64,000 nt of DNA. It comes from Xanthomonas sp. 3793 (GTDB lineage Bacteria; Pseudomonadota; Gammaproteobacteria; Xanthomonadales; Xanthomonadaceae). The stretch spans positions 248,001 to 312,000 of the forward strand of contig NZ_JANTYU010000004.1 of NCBI RefSeq assembly GCF_024806835.1, written 5' to 3'. This document shows positions 54,173 to 63,048 of this stretch, in pieces. How positions within the stretch are numbered: the first letter of the stretch is position 1; each line of letters starts with the position of its first letter. The notes under the pieces were generated by a model. The model saw only the letters and a program-made list of their open reading frames with translations, ran no database searches and was not told the DNA's origin. Both the position numbers and the translations under genes were made by a program.

Positions 54173-54853
54173 TCAGCCCTTCAACAGCGTGAGCAAGGTC
54201 TGCGCGGTCTTTTCCGATGAGGCCGGATTCTGGCCGGTTACCAAGGTGCCATCGGTAATCACATGCACCGCCCAATCGGCTTTCTTCTCGTACTTTCCAC
54301 CGAGTTCGGTGAGCACGTCTTCGACCAGGAACGGAACGATCTTGGTCAGACCGACCGCCTCTTCTTCGCCGTTGGTGAAGCCGGTCACGCGCCGGCCGTT
54401 GACCAGCGGCTTGCCATCGCTGCCCTTGACGTGACGCAGTGCGCCTGGCGCGTGGCAGACCAGGCCGTGCGGCTTGTCGGCTGCGGCAAAGGCTTCGATC
54501 AGCGCGATCGACTGCTTGTCTTCGGCCAGATCCCACAACGGGCCATGACCGCCCGGGTAGAACAGCGCATCGAAATCCTCTGCCTTGACATCGGCAAGGC
54601 GATGCGTGGTGGCCAGCACCTTCTGCGCATCGGCATCCTGCTTGAAGCGCTTGGTGGCTTCGGTCTGCGCATCGGGCTCGTCGCTCTTCGGGTCCAGCGG
54701 CGGCTGGCCGCCCTTGGGAGAGACCACGGTGATGTCGGCACCGGCGTCCTTGAAGACGTAGTACGGCGCGGCGAATTCTTCCAGCCAGAAGCCGGTCTTC
54801 TTGCCGGTATCGCCCAGCTGGTCGTGAGACGTGAGCACCATCAAGATTTTCAT
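54173..54853 (-). CDS. DJ-1/PfpI-family (class I glutamine amidotransferase-like) protein
   Basis: A 226-residue protein of the DJ-1/ThiJ/PfpI superfamily, nearest in layout to Hsp31/HchA-like glyoxalase III proteins and their fungal-type relatives. The start is MKILMVLTSHDQLGDTGKKT. The nucleophile Cys sits in the elbow GLVCHAPGALRHV, preceded by FYPGGHGPLWDL and an upstream acidic residue in the family position (FWLEEFAAPYYVF). Likely roles are methylglyoxal detoxification or chaperone/deglycase-like stress defence. It is a single gene with a 159-bp gap to the next on the same strand. Confidence 0.9.
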   Translation of the reverse strand: MKILMVLTSHDQLGDTGKKTGFWLEEFAAPYYVFKDAGADITVVSPKGGQPPLDPKSDEPDAQTEATKRFKQDADAQKVLATTHRLADVKAEDFDALFYPGGHGPLWDLAEDKQSIALIEAFAAADKPHGLVCHAPGALRHVKGSDGKPLVNGRRVTGFTNGEEEAVGLTKIVPFLVEDVLTELGGKYEKKADWAVHVITDGTLVTGQNPASSEKTAQTLLTLLKG

Positions 54854-55012
54854 CGCATTGCCTCGTGTTGTAGCCCGGATCGGGCGAGGCGTGCAGTGTG
54901 CAGTCCGGCTCGTTGCAACCTCGTGTAGGCAGCGCGGGTTTGCATGCGCAGGTTCACCGACGCGATCACCATGTGATCGCGCACATGCACGTATCGAACG
55001 CAGTGTGTCATC

Positions 55013-56275
55013 TCAGACATTCATTGCCGGCGGCTGCAACTGATCCATGCGGATGCGATTGGCGAACAACGAAAACGCCAGCATGCCGGCCAACCCGCTG
55101 ACCCGGCTCACCCACGGCGGCAGCCAGCGCGGTGCCACCAGCACGCCGCTATCGAACAAGGGCGCAAAGCGCGCCACGTCGCCAAGCGCCATCTTGCCGG
55201 CGAACAGATAGCGACACAGCTGCAGCTGGTCGCGCTGCAAGGCATGCCGGAAAAAGGTGTGCACGGCGACCAGGCCGCGCAGGTATACGGTGTCCTTGGT
55301 AAACGCACCGCCGCCTGCAGTGGGCACGCCGCGAAACACGCGTTGCGCCGACGAAAAACTCTCGGTTGCGCTCTGCCCGCTGACGGTGAAATAACGGAAC
55401 ACCTCGATGAAGTCGGCGCCCGCGCGCGCCATCGCAATCGCTTCGATGCGCAGGCTGATGCGCTTCATGCGTTCGATATCGATGCTGCCGGTGATCTGCT
55501 CGGCAAACGTCGCCAGGCCTTCCTGGGTGGCGGTGGTGCGCGGCGAGGAAATGCCCAGGCTGGGTAGATGCACCTGCGCGCGCCCGTTGAGCGCGGTGAG
55601 CGAATGCACCAGGGCTTCGTGATGGAACAGCTGCGCGCGGTCGTAATCGCTGAAGGTGGCACCGCTGCGCAAACGGATCCGGTGCGCGCCTGCCGCAGCC
55701 TTGGCGAGCAGATCCGGATCGAGCGTGACGGTGATGACGCGGCCTTCGAAAAACGCATCCAGATCGTTCTGCAATTGCATGCGTAATGCGGTTGCCGACA
55801 CCGGCACCTGCTCTTCCGGCGCCAGCAGTTCGCGGTCCAGCTCCTGCGCGATCTGAATGAAATGCCGCGCCGCCTCGCGCGTGCTCGGGCCATTGCCCGG
55901 CATCGGATCGTCCGGCACACCGAACAGCTGCGCCGAGTAATCGCTCACTGCCGGGGTGCCCAGCGATTCCAGCAGGCCGGCAGCCAGGCCCCAGCTGTGC
56001 GTCGAGTCGATCAGGTAGGCGCCCAACGGGTGATGCGGATCGGCCTGCTTGGCGATCGCCGCCAGCTCGCGCCGGGTATCGCCGAAATCCAGCGCCGGGT
56101 ACTCCACCTGCGGCAGTTCCGGCTGCCCGCGCGCCACGCTCTGCAGGAACGGCTCCTGCAACGCACGCGGCCAGCTCGCCAGGGCGAGCAGGCGCACACC
56201 GCGCACCGCCTTGACCAGGCGCGCATCCAGCGCCGCGTGATGGACGATGTCCGGCGGCCCCTTGCGCGCCGGCAT
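55013..56275 (-). CDS. QEGLA-motif (DUF1704) metalloprotease-like protein
   Basis: A 420-residue protein of the family called flavohemoglobin expression-modulating QEGLA motif protein. The start at 56275 (MPARKGPPDIVHHAALDARL) overlaps the rsgA stop by one base (TGATG). It has a HExxxH motif at 219-224 (FHHEALVHSLTALN) and the name-giving ATQEGLATF at 249-257, whose Glu252 could be the third metal ligand. From memory, DUF1704 is related to the eukaryotic MATCAP tyrosine carboxypeptidases, so a zinc protease is likely. A C-terminal hydrophobic stretch (SGLAGMLAFSLFANRI) may touch membrane. The substrate is unknown. Confidence 0.88.
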   Translation of the reverse strand: MPARKGPPDIVHHAALDARLVKAVRGVRLLALASWPRALQEPFLQSVARGQPELPQVEYPALDFGDTRRELAAIAKQADPHHPLGAYLIDSTHSWGLAAGLLESLGTPAVSDYSAQLFGVPDDPMPGNGPSTREAARHFIQIAQELDRELLAPEEQVPVSATALRMQLQNDLDAFFEGRVITVTLDPDLLAKAAAGAHRIRLRSGATFSDYDRAQLFHHEALVHSLTALNGRAQVHLPSLGISSPRTTATQEGLATFAEQITGSIDIERMKRISLRIEAIAMARAGADFIEVFRYFTVSGQSATESFSSAQRVFRGVPTAGGGAFTKDTVYLRGLVAVHTFFRHALQRDQLQLCRYLFAGKMALGDVARFAPLFDSGVLVAPRWLPPWVSRVSGLAGMLAFSLFANRIRMDQLQPPAMNV

Positions 56276-57366
56276 CAGCGCCGTCCGGGACGATCGACGC
56301 TGGCCGGCCGCTTGCCCGAGCCCTTGCCGCGATTGTTCTGCGCAACCCGGGTGGCGAGTTTTTCGGCCGCGCTGGCCACTTCCACACGCAGCTTCATGTA
56401 GTTGGCAACGCGCTCCGGATCCAGCGTATCGGCCTCGATCGCCGCACGCACCGCACAACCGGGCTCGGCAATATGCGCGCAATCGTTGAAGCGGCACTGC
56501 GCCGCCAATGCCTCCACATCCGAGAAGCCGCCTTCGGCCAGATCTTCCTCGCCGGTCGGCTTGAGCTCGCGCATGCCGGGCGTATCGATCAGGCAGGCGC
56601 CAGTCGGCAACGGAATCAAGGCGCGATGGGTGGTGGTATGCCGGCCGCGCGAATCGTTTTCGCGCACCGCGTTGGTCTTCATCTTCTGCGACCCGAGCAA
56701 GGTATTGGTCAGCGTCGACTTGCCCGCACCGGACGAGCCCACCAGCACCGCGGTACGGCCATCGCCCAGCCACGGCCGCAACGCCGCCACGCTTTCCGGA
56801 TCCTTGGCATTGACCGCAAGCAGCGGGATGTTCTGCGCCTCCAGCTCCTCCAGCACCGCCAATGCATCCTCGGCGTATTCGGTCTGGTCGGCCTTGGTCA
56901 GCACCACTACCGGCTCGGCACCGCCGCCGCCGACCAGCAGCAGATAGCGCTCGATGCGGCGCGGATTGAAGTCCGCATCCAGCCCGCACACGATGAACAC
57001 CGTATCGATATTGGCCGCGATCACCTGCTGGTGGTAATGCTCGCCGGCCGCACCGCGCTTGATCGAGGTGTGCCGCGGCAGTAGCGCCACGATGCGCTTG
57101 CCCTCCATCAGCACCCAATCGCCGACCGCCGCCCGCTCATGGCTGGGAAACCGCGGCCGCTGCCACTCCGGTAACGATTCGGCCTTGAGACTAGCCTCCG
57201 GCGTATCGGCCACCACATAGCCGGTGCGGTGCTGCTCCACCACCCGCGCCGGCAACGCCTGCGGATGCGCGGCAAACACCGCCTGCCAGGACGGGTCCTC
57301 GGCAGGGCCAGGCCAGGGCCAGCCGATGGATTGGAGGGTGGGGTAGCTGGGGGATGTGTCGCTCAT
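56275..57366 (-). CDS. rsgA: Ribosome small subunit-dependent GTPase RsgA
   Basis: A 363-residue circularly permuted GTPase that acts late in 30S subunit maturation. The N-terminal OB-fold region holds ARVVEQHRTGYVV and PRHTSIKRGAAGEHYHQQVI. The permuted G motifs appear as G4 TKAD (157-160), G1 GSSGAGKST (210-218) and G3 DTPGMREL (from 261). The C-terminal zinc domain has Cys291, Cys296, His298 and Cys304 (CRFNDCAHIAEPGCAV). ATG 57366 fits the family. It is followed, with a one-base overlap, by the QEGLA protein gene. Confidence 0.95.
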   Translation of the reverse strand: MSDTSPSYPTLQSIGWPWPGPAEDPSWQAVFAAHPQALPARVVEQHRTGYVVADTPEASLKAESLPEWQRPRFPSHERAAVGDWVLMEGKRIVALLPRHTSIKRGAAGEHYHQQVIAANIDTVFIVCGLDADFNPRRIERYLLLVGGGGAEPVVVLTKADQTEYAEDALAVLEELEAQNIPLLAVNAKDPESVAALRPWLGDGRTAVLVGSSGAGKSTLTNTLLGSQKMKTNAVRENDSRGRHTTTHRALIPLPTGACLIDTPGMRELKPTGEEDLAEGGFSDVEALAAQCRFNDCAHIAEPGCAVRAAIEADTLDPERVANYMKLRVEVASAAEKLATRVAQNNRGKGSGKRPASVDRPGRR

Positions 57367-57519
57367 CGGGCGATTCTAGCCGGCTGGACGCAGTGGCTTG
57401 TGCAATCGGGCCTTGCGCGCGGGCTGAAGCGCCCCTTGACATCGTTGCCGATGCAAGCATGCCCGCCTGTGCTATTTCCGCTACCATGCCAAGCCTCACG
57501 CCTACAACCGGCCCGTCGC

Positions 57520-58791
57520 ATGTCCACTGCCCCGCAAAAGCCGCTCGCCATCCGCGAGCGTCTGTCCGAAGTCCGCTACGAGATCCGGGGCGAGCTGGCG
57601 CGACGAGCGCGGGAGCTGGAGGCGCAGGGCCGCAAGCTGATCAAGCTCAATATCGGCAACCCGGGCGCATTCGGGTTCCGTGCGCCGGAGCATCTGCAGC
57701 GCGCGATCGCCGACGACATGGGCCGCACCGATCCCTACACCCATCAGCAGGGCCTGCCGGAAGCGCGCGAGGCGATCGCCACCGCGTATGCGCGGCGCCA
57801 GCACCCCGATGCGCACCCGGAGCGTATCTTCGTCGGTAACGGCGTCAGCGAGCTGATCGACCTGTCGCTGCGCGCCCTGCTCAACCCCGGCGACGAAGTG
57901 CTGGTGCCCTCGCCCGACTATCCATTGTGGTCGGCGGCTACCATCCTCAACGACGGCCGCCCGGTGTATTACCGCTGCGCGCCGGAAAACGGCTTCCAGC
58001 CGGACCCGGTGGAGATCGAGACGCTGGTGTCCTCGCGCACCCGCGCCATCGTGCTGATCAATCCGAACAACCCCAGCGGCGCCAGTTACTCGCGCGAGTT
58101 GCTGGAGCGCATCGTGGCGATTGCGACCAAGCACAACCTGTTGCTGATGGTCGATGAGATCTACGACCAGGTGCTCTACGACGACGCCGCCTTCGTACCG
58201 GTGGCGCCGCTGGCAGGGGCGCATCCGTGCATCACCTTCGGCGGGCTGAGCAAGGTGCACCGCGCCTGCGGCTGGCGGGTGGGCTGGGCGCTGCTGTCGG
58301 GCGAGCAGTCGCGCATCAACGACCTGCGCAATGCGATGGATCTGCTCGGCGCGCTGCGCCTGTGCGCCAACGTGCCGGGCCAGTACGCCATCGATGCGGC
58401 AGTGAACGGCCCGGACACCATCTCGGCGCTGTGCGCGCCGGGTGGGCGTTTGTACGAAACCCGCCGTGCGGTGATCGAGGCCTGTGCGGCCAGTGAGCAT
58501 CTGTCGCTGGTGGCACCGGCGGGCGCGCTGTATGCGTTCCCGGCGGTGGTCGGTGCGGCGGCGCGCAACTTCGACGATCACGAGTTCGCGCTCGACCTGA
58601 TGAACGAGGAAGGCGTGCTGGTGGTGCCCGGCTCCAGCTTCAACGTGCCGTACCGCCATCACTTCCGCGTGACCCTGATGCCGGAAGCCAGCGTCATGCG
58701 CGATGTGTTCGCGCGCATCGACCGCGCACTGGCCCGGCGTGCGGAGGCGGTGACCAAGGTGGTGCCACTCAAGTCGCGCAGCGTCGCTTGA
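57520..58791 (+). CDS. alaA: AlaA-like pyridoxal-phosphate aminotransferase
   Basis: A 423-residue class I/II aminotransferase, best matching glutamate-pyruvate aminotransferase AlaA. ATG 57520 gives the family start (LAIRERLSEVRYEIRGELAR). PLP-binding features are VGNGVSELIDLSLRALL, INPNNPSGASYS, VDEIYDQVLYD and Lys245 in TFGGLSKVHRACGWRVGW, plus the C-terminal Arg in HHFRVTLMP. It makes alanine from pyruvate and glutamate. It is divergent from rsgA. Its stop codon overlaps the next start by one base, suggesting a small operon with the SGNH hydrolase and perhaps the methyltransferase. Confidence 0.92.
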   Translation: MSTAPQKPLAIRERLSEVRYEIRGELARRARELEAQGRKLIKLNIGNPGAFGFRAPEHLQRAIADDMGRTDPYTHQQGLPEAREAIATAYARRQHPDAHPERIFVGNGVSELIDLSLRALLNPGDEVLVPSPDYPLWSAATILNDGRPVYYRCAPENGFQPDPVEIETLVSSRTRAIVLINPNNPSGASYSRELLERIVAIATKHNLLLMVDEIYDQVLYDDAAFVPVAPLAGAHPCITFGGLSKVHRACGWRVGWALLSGEQSRINDLRNAMDLLGALRLCANVPGQYAIDAAVNGPDTISALCAPGGRLYETRRAVIEACAASEHLSLVAPAGALYAFPAVVGAAARNFDDHEFALDLMNEEGVLVVPGSSFNVPYRHHFRVTLMPEASVMRDVFARIDRALARRAEAVTKVVPLKSRSVA

Positions 58792-59414
58792 TGGCGGCGC
58801 CCGGCACGCCACTGCGCTATCTGGCGCTGGGCGACTCGTACACCATTGGCGAAGGCGTCGCCCCTGCGCAGCGTTGGCCGGTGCAGCTGGTCGATGGCCT
58901 GCGTGCCCACGGGTGGAATGTGGCGCCGCTACAGATCATCGCTACCACCGGCTGGACCACCGACGAACTGCAGGCCGGTCTCGATGCGGCCGCGCCGCAG
59001 GGGCCGTTCGAGCTGGTCAGCCTGCTGATCGGCGTCAACAACCAGTACCGCGGGCGCTCGCTGGACGAGTACCGCAGCCAGTTCGATGCGTTGTTGCAGC
59101 GTGCAATCGGGTTCGCCGGCGGGCTTGCGGCACGCGTGTTCGTGCTGTCGATTCCCGATTGGGGGTTGACCCCGTTTGCGCATGCGCAAGGCGGAGATGC
59201 GGCATTGATCGGTGCACAGATCGATGCCTTCAACAGCGTGGCCGCCGAACGCTGCGCCGCACGCGCGGTGCGCTTTGTCGACATCACCGCCACCAGCCGC
59301 GATGGCGGCGATGCTGCCGACATGCTGGTCGACGATGGCCTGCACCCCTCCGGCGCCATGTATGCACGCTGGACCGCATTGGCACTGCCAGCGGCGCGCG
59401 ATGCTCTAAGCTAG
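58791..59414 (+). CDS. SGNH/GDSL-family hydrolase
   Basis: A 207-residue esterase-like protein. Block I has the nucleophile Ser in LALGDSYTIGEG, block III is IGVNNQYRGRS (Asn of the oxyanion hole), and block V is DDGLHPSGAMY with the catalytic Asp-x-x-His. There is no signal peptide, so it is cytoplasmic. ATG 58791 shares a base with the alaA stop codon, indicating coupling. The methyltransferase gene follows 33 bp later. The substrate is unknown; relatives are thioesterases, lysophospholipases or acetylesterases. Confidence 0.9.
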   Translation: MAAPGTPLRYLALGDSYTIGEGVAPAQRWPVQLVDGLRAHGWNVAPLQIIATTGWTTDELQAGLDAAAPQGPFELVSLLIGVNNQYRGRSLDEYRSQFDALLQRAIGFAGGLAARVFVLSIPDWGLTPFAHAQGGDAALIGAQIDAFNSVAAERCAARAVRFVDITATSRDGGDAADMLVDDGLHPSGAMYARWTALALPAARDALS

Positions 59415-59447
59415 CCGCGCAACACGCCTCATTGCCAAGGAACGACA

Positions 59448-60143
59448 TTGCACAGCACCGCCACCCAACCCATGAGCCGCGCGCAGGCGCTGGCGATCGC
59501 GCGCGCGTTTCTGCCGCCGCATCCGCTGGGCAATCGCTACGACTATTACTACACCCAGGCCAAGCTGCGCACTGATCCCCTGTATCCGGGCGTGCTGGCC
59601 GAATTGCGCAGCACCACTGCGCCCGTGCTGGATCTGGGCTGCGGGCTGGGCCTGCTCGCGCATGCGTTGCGTGCCGATGGCCAGGCATTGGCGTATCACG
59701 GGGTGGATGTGGACGCGTCCAAGATCCGCCGCGCGCAACACATCGCGCAGCGCTCGGCATTGGGCAATACGCAGTTCGCCGTGGTCGATCTGAGCGTGGC
59801 ATGGCCGCAACACCGCGGCAGCGTGACCATTCTGGACGTGCTGCAATATCTGCAGGAAGACATGCAGGCCAGCCTGCTGCGCAGCGTGGCGCAGATGCTG
59901 ACGCCGGGCGCGAAGCTGGTGATCCGCAGCGCATTGGGCGATGCGAGCAGCCGTGGCCGCACCAGCCGGGTGACCGACGTGCTGGCGCATCTGAGCGGCT
60001 GGATGCAGCGTATGCCGCGCAGCTATCCCACCCGCGACAGCCTGCAGGCGCAGCTGGATGCCGCCGGTCTGCGTGCCACGTTTGCGCCGTTGTACGGCAA
60101 CACGCCATTCAATAATTGGTTGATCGTGGCCGAGCCGCGCTGA
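59448..60143 (+). CDS. Class I SAM-dependent methyltransferase
   Basis: A 231-residue protein with Rossmann methyltransferase motifs: motif I LDLGCGLGLLAHALR, GVDVDASKIRRAQHIAQ, then SVTILDVLQYLQEDMQASLL. TTG 59448 has AAGGA at a good 5-base distance and is my preferred start; ATG 59472 (MSRAQALAIARAFLPPHPLG) is a possible alternative. The segment HPLGNRYDYYYTQAKLRTDP before motif I is unusual and may bind the acceptor. It lies 33 bp after the SGNH hydrolase gene, probably in the same operon. The substrate is unknown. Confidence 0.88.
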   Translation: MHSTATQPMSRAQALAIARAFLPPHPLGNRYDYYYTQAKLRTDPLYPGVLAELRSTTAPVLDLGCGLGLLAHALRADGQALAYHGVDVDASKIRRAQHIAQRSALGNTQFAVVDLSVAWPQHRGSVTILDVLQYLQEDMQASLLRSVAQMLTPGAKLVIRSALGDASSRGRTSRVTDVLAHLSGWMQRMPRSYPTRDSLQAQLDAAGLRATFAPLYGNTPFNNWLIVAEPR

Positions 60144-60409
60144 GGCCGTGCACAACGTGCCTGGCTCGATTCAGAACGGCTGACAAGACCTAACGCGCGG
60201 TCGCCGGATGGATGTGGATAGCACGCAGAGACCGGGTTGGACGCGTAGCACGTGCCGCACCGAGCACGGGCCGCGCAGTCGTTTTGACAGCCGCTGTTGA
60301 CGTGATGCGGATGATCCCGAGCTACGTTGTTCGAGAGCAGTATCCTCACCGCACCAGAGAATCCGCTGGTTGCCTTGTTGAAAAACCAAGCACACCGACC
60401 ATCTCGACG

Positions 60410-60517
60410 GGTCCTTGCCCGCCCAGCGTCGCGGGACCTTACGCGGCATGGATGCCGCGTAAGAGCCTCCATGGACGGATTCACGGCGTGTCCCGCGATG
60501 GTGGGCGGGCAAGGACC
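60410..60517. repeat. Composite palindromic repeat A6
   Basis: Arms GGTCCTTGCCCGCC (60410-60423) and GGCGGGCAAGGACC (60504-60517) pair perfectly. The core is CTTACGCGGC/GCCGCGTAAG (60438-60463). Similarity to the other copies extends left through CACCGCACCAGAGA, GTTGAAAAACC and CACACCGACCATCTCGAC tracts from about 60330, and right to about 60545. Confidence 0.88.
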
Positions 60518-60605
60518 ATGCAGCCAAGCCGCAGAGCAGCCGCTCTACAACGAATCTACCCGCGCCGACCAGGCACTTCGGGACAACCAAGTCATCGAGT
60601 CGCTA

Positions 60606-60845
60606 CGTCGTTTAGATGCAGGCAAAGGCTTGGTTAGCCAAGTGCGCGGTACCCTCACCGCTCACGGGACACGCCGTGAATCCGTGCGTGGAAGCTCGAT
60701 GGCAGCATCCATGCCGCAAGCGGTAAGCGCACCGCGCCAGAGAGTTTGCAGGCTGTTTTGTTGAAGGCCATGCACAACGACCATCTCGCCTGGTCCCTGC
60801 CCGCCAACCGTCGCGGGACCTTTGGCGGCATCGATGCCGCCAAAG
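60606..60845 (+). repeat. Composite repeat mosaic, truncated copy (A7 + A8)
   Basis: It begins CGTCGTTTAGATGC like the copy at 34399 and contains a diverged palindrome (60645-60735). It then has the GCACCGCGCCAGAGA, CTGTTTTGTTGAA and CAACGACCATCTCG tracts and the left half of the terminal palindrome. It stops at its core hairpin CTTTGGCGGC/GCCGCCAAAG (60820-60845). The right half is missing; the receptor gene ends 20 bases further on. Confidence 0.8.
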
Positions 60846-60864
60846 CCTGTCGTCTTGAGCAAGG

Positions 60865-63048
60865 TCAGAACTTCCAGGACAGCGTCAGCTCCACATCGCA
60901 CGGGTCGCCGTAGATCAACTGGCTTTGATACACGATGTTGGCGTAGTAGGTGCGGTCGAACAGGTTGCGCACGTTGAGCTGCGCCGACCAGGCCTGGTTG
61001 ATGTCGTAGCGCGCCATCGCATTGGCCAGCACCACGCTGCCCTGGGTCAGCCGCTGCGTCGTGCCTTGCGGCCCCGCCATCAGCTCGTGGATGGCCGACT
61101 GCCAGCTCAGCCCAGCGCCCACGCGCCACGGGCCGGTTTGCCAGCTGGTGAACAGGGTAGCCTCACGACGCGGGCTGGTTGGATTCACATCGACACCGCT
61201 GGCATCGTTGGCATCGAACTGGGCAAAGCCGAACGCGACCCGCCATTGCTCGGACAGCTGCCCATCGAGCTGGAACTCCACGCCCTGACTGACCGTGCCC
61301 TTGGCGGCGAGATAAGCCTGGGTGGTGGTACCGGGCACCAGTTGCCCCGGGTCGTTGACCGCCAGGTTGTCCTGCTCAATGCGGAATAGCGCCAACGCGG
61401 CATTGAGCTGGCCGCCGAGATACTCGCCCTTGGCACCGACCTCGTAGCTATTGCCTTCAAGTGGGGCGAGATAGCGCCCATCGCGGTCGCGGTTGTTCTG
61501 TGGTTTGAAGATGCCGGTGTAGCTGGCGTACAGCGAATGGCGGTCGTCCACATCGAAGATCAGACCCGCGTACGGCGTCGTGCGGCCGCGGCGCTCGTAC
61601 GAATTTGCAGGCACAAGCTGGTCGGTATTTTTCCAGTCGGTGATGCGTGCGCCGACGATCGCCTTCAAGGTCTCGCTCAGCTGGAAACGCCCGGCCGCAT
61701 AGGCGGCAACCTGGCGCACATCGCGGTCTTCGCCCTTGGTGAGCGCGGTCCATTGCGGCTGCGTCATCGTGCCCGTCCAGGCGTAGACGCTTTCCGCAGT
61801 CAAGGGTTGCAGCGGTGCATTGGACCAGCTGCGCAGGTTGCGATTCATCCAGGTGGCGCCGGCCACGATCTCGTGCTCGCGGCCCCACAGCGTCAGCGGC
61901 AGGCTGAGATAGGCATCCAGACTGTTCTGTGCGCTGAGCGTGGGATAGCGCCCTCCAAAGGTGCTGGCAAGGCCCAGACCGGTGTCCCTGTCCGGATAAT
62001 CGAGATAGCCGAACAGTACCGACTTCCAGTCGGTTTCGAACCGTTGATGCGAATACTCCACATGCAGCTGCGCACCGTTGTTGAAGCGATGGGTCAGGCC
62101 GGCGAATGCGTTGGTGGTATCGGCCACGCCGCGCGCCCAGCGCGGCGTAAAGGAATCCGAACGCGCAAAGTGGGTACGGCTGCCGTCGCTGAAGTAAGCC
62201 GGCACTCCACCCCAGGTGGTGCCGCGACCATCGTTGCGCTGTTTGTTGATGCCGATGTAGCCGCTGGTGGCATCGCTGAGATCCGCATCGACGATGCCGT
62301 AGAACAGCGACGACCGCTTGCTGTAGTAATCGCGAAACGAGCGCTTGTCCTCATAGCTGGTCACCACGCGGCCGCGCACGGTGCCGGCGGCGTTCAACGG
62401 CGATTGCGCATCGACGGTGCCGCGATAGCGGTCCCATCGGCCGGCCGATAGATCGATGCGACCGGTGGGCACCTCGCTGTCGGCATGCTTGCGCAACAGA
62501 TCGATGGATGCGGCCGGGCTACCTGCGCCGGAGGTCAGGCCATTGGCGCCGCGGACGATCTCCACCCGGTCGTAGATGGCCATGTTCTGCTGTACATCGC
62601 CACTGTAGTCGGTGGGAATGCCATCGATGCGGTAGTAGTCCACCTCGAAGCCGCGCGCGGTGATGTAGGTGCGCTCGGTGTCCCAGGTGGGCGAATTGAA
62701 GCCGGCCACGGTATCGGTGACGTCCTGCAGCGATTGCAGGTTGCGGTCGACGATCTGCTGGCGCGTCACCACCACCACCGACTGCGGCGTGTCGCGCAGC
62801 GACAACTCCAGCTTGGTCGAACTGCGCGCGACATCGGCGGTGTAGGAATCGTTACCTTCGGTGGCGGCGCCGCGATGCGCAATGATCTGCAGGCGATCCA
62901 GATCGACCGGATCGCGGGCGTTTGCCTGCGCGGCGGCCAGCGCGGGGCACGCGCAGGCCAGCGCAAGCAAGGACCGCGTCATCCCGGCACGCGGGACACT
63001 CAGATCTACACGCACGGCGGCGCGCACGGAAGCGGGGCGATAGAACAT
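60865..63048 (-). CDS. TonB-dependent siderophore receptor (FpvA/FhuE-like)
   Basis: A 727-residue outer-membrane ferri-siderophore transporter. The start at 63048 has GAGG 8 bases upstream; ATG 62982 (MTRSLLALACACPALAAAQA) would give a cleaner signal peptide, so the true start is open. A TonB-box-like DLDRLQIIAH is followed by the plug (LRDTPQSVVVVTRQQIVDRN, NLQSLQDVTDTVAGFNSPTW, YYRIDGIPTDYSGDVQQNMA, IVRGANGLTSGAGSPAASID). The barrel includes DDRHSLYASYTGIFKPQNNR and ends VELTLSWKF. This pattern is that of FpvA/FhuE/FoxA-type receptors. I found no Fur box upstream. Confidence 0.93.
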   Translation of the reverse strand: MFYRPASVRAAVRVDLSVPRAGMTRSLLALACACPALAAAQANARDPVDLDRLQIIAHRGAATEGNDSYTADVARSSTKLELSLRDTPQSVVVVTRQQIVDRNLQSLQDVTDTVAGFNSPTWDTERTYITARGFEVDYYRIDGIPTDYSGDVQQNMAIYDRVEIVRGANGLTSGAGSPAASIDLLRKHADSEVPTGRIDLSAGRWDRYRGTVDAQSPLNAAGTVRGRVVTSYEDKRSFRDYYSKRSSLFYGIVDADLSDATSGYIGINKQRNDGRGTTWGGVPAYFSDGSRTHFARSDSFTPRWARGVADTTNAFAGLTHRFNNGAQLHVEYSHQRFETDWKSVLFGYLDYPDRDTGLGLASTFGGRYPTLSAQNSLDAYLSLPLTLWGREHEIVAGATWMNRNLRSWSNAPLQPLTAESVYAWTGTMTQPQWTALTKGEDRDVRQVAAYAAGRFQLSETLKAIVGARITDWKNTDQLVPANSYERRGRTTPYAGLIFDVDDRHSLYASYTGIFKPQNNRDRDGRYLAPLEGNSYEVGAKGEYLGGQLNAALALFRIEQDNLAVNDPGQLVPGTTTQAYLAAKGTVSQGVEFQLDGQLSEQWRVAFGFAQFDANDASGVDVNPTSPRREATLFTSWQTGPWRVGAGLSWQSAIHELMAGPQGTTQRLTQGSVVLANAMARYDINQAWSAQLNVRNLFDRTYYANIVYQSQLIYGDPCDVELTLSWKF

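Larger units (their letters stand above)
60144..60864. other. Gene-free, repeat-rich spacer
   Basis: About 720 bases filled by two adjacent copies of the composite repeat mosaic (60330-60545 and 60606-60845). 60144-60330 has no recognisable element. No coding frame is credible. Confidence 0.7.

Noticed and set aside
680..60845. Dispersed palindromes considered as a CRISPR array
   Set aside because: Copies are kilobases apart, each about 100 bp or longer, without regular spacers, and no cas genes are present.
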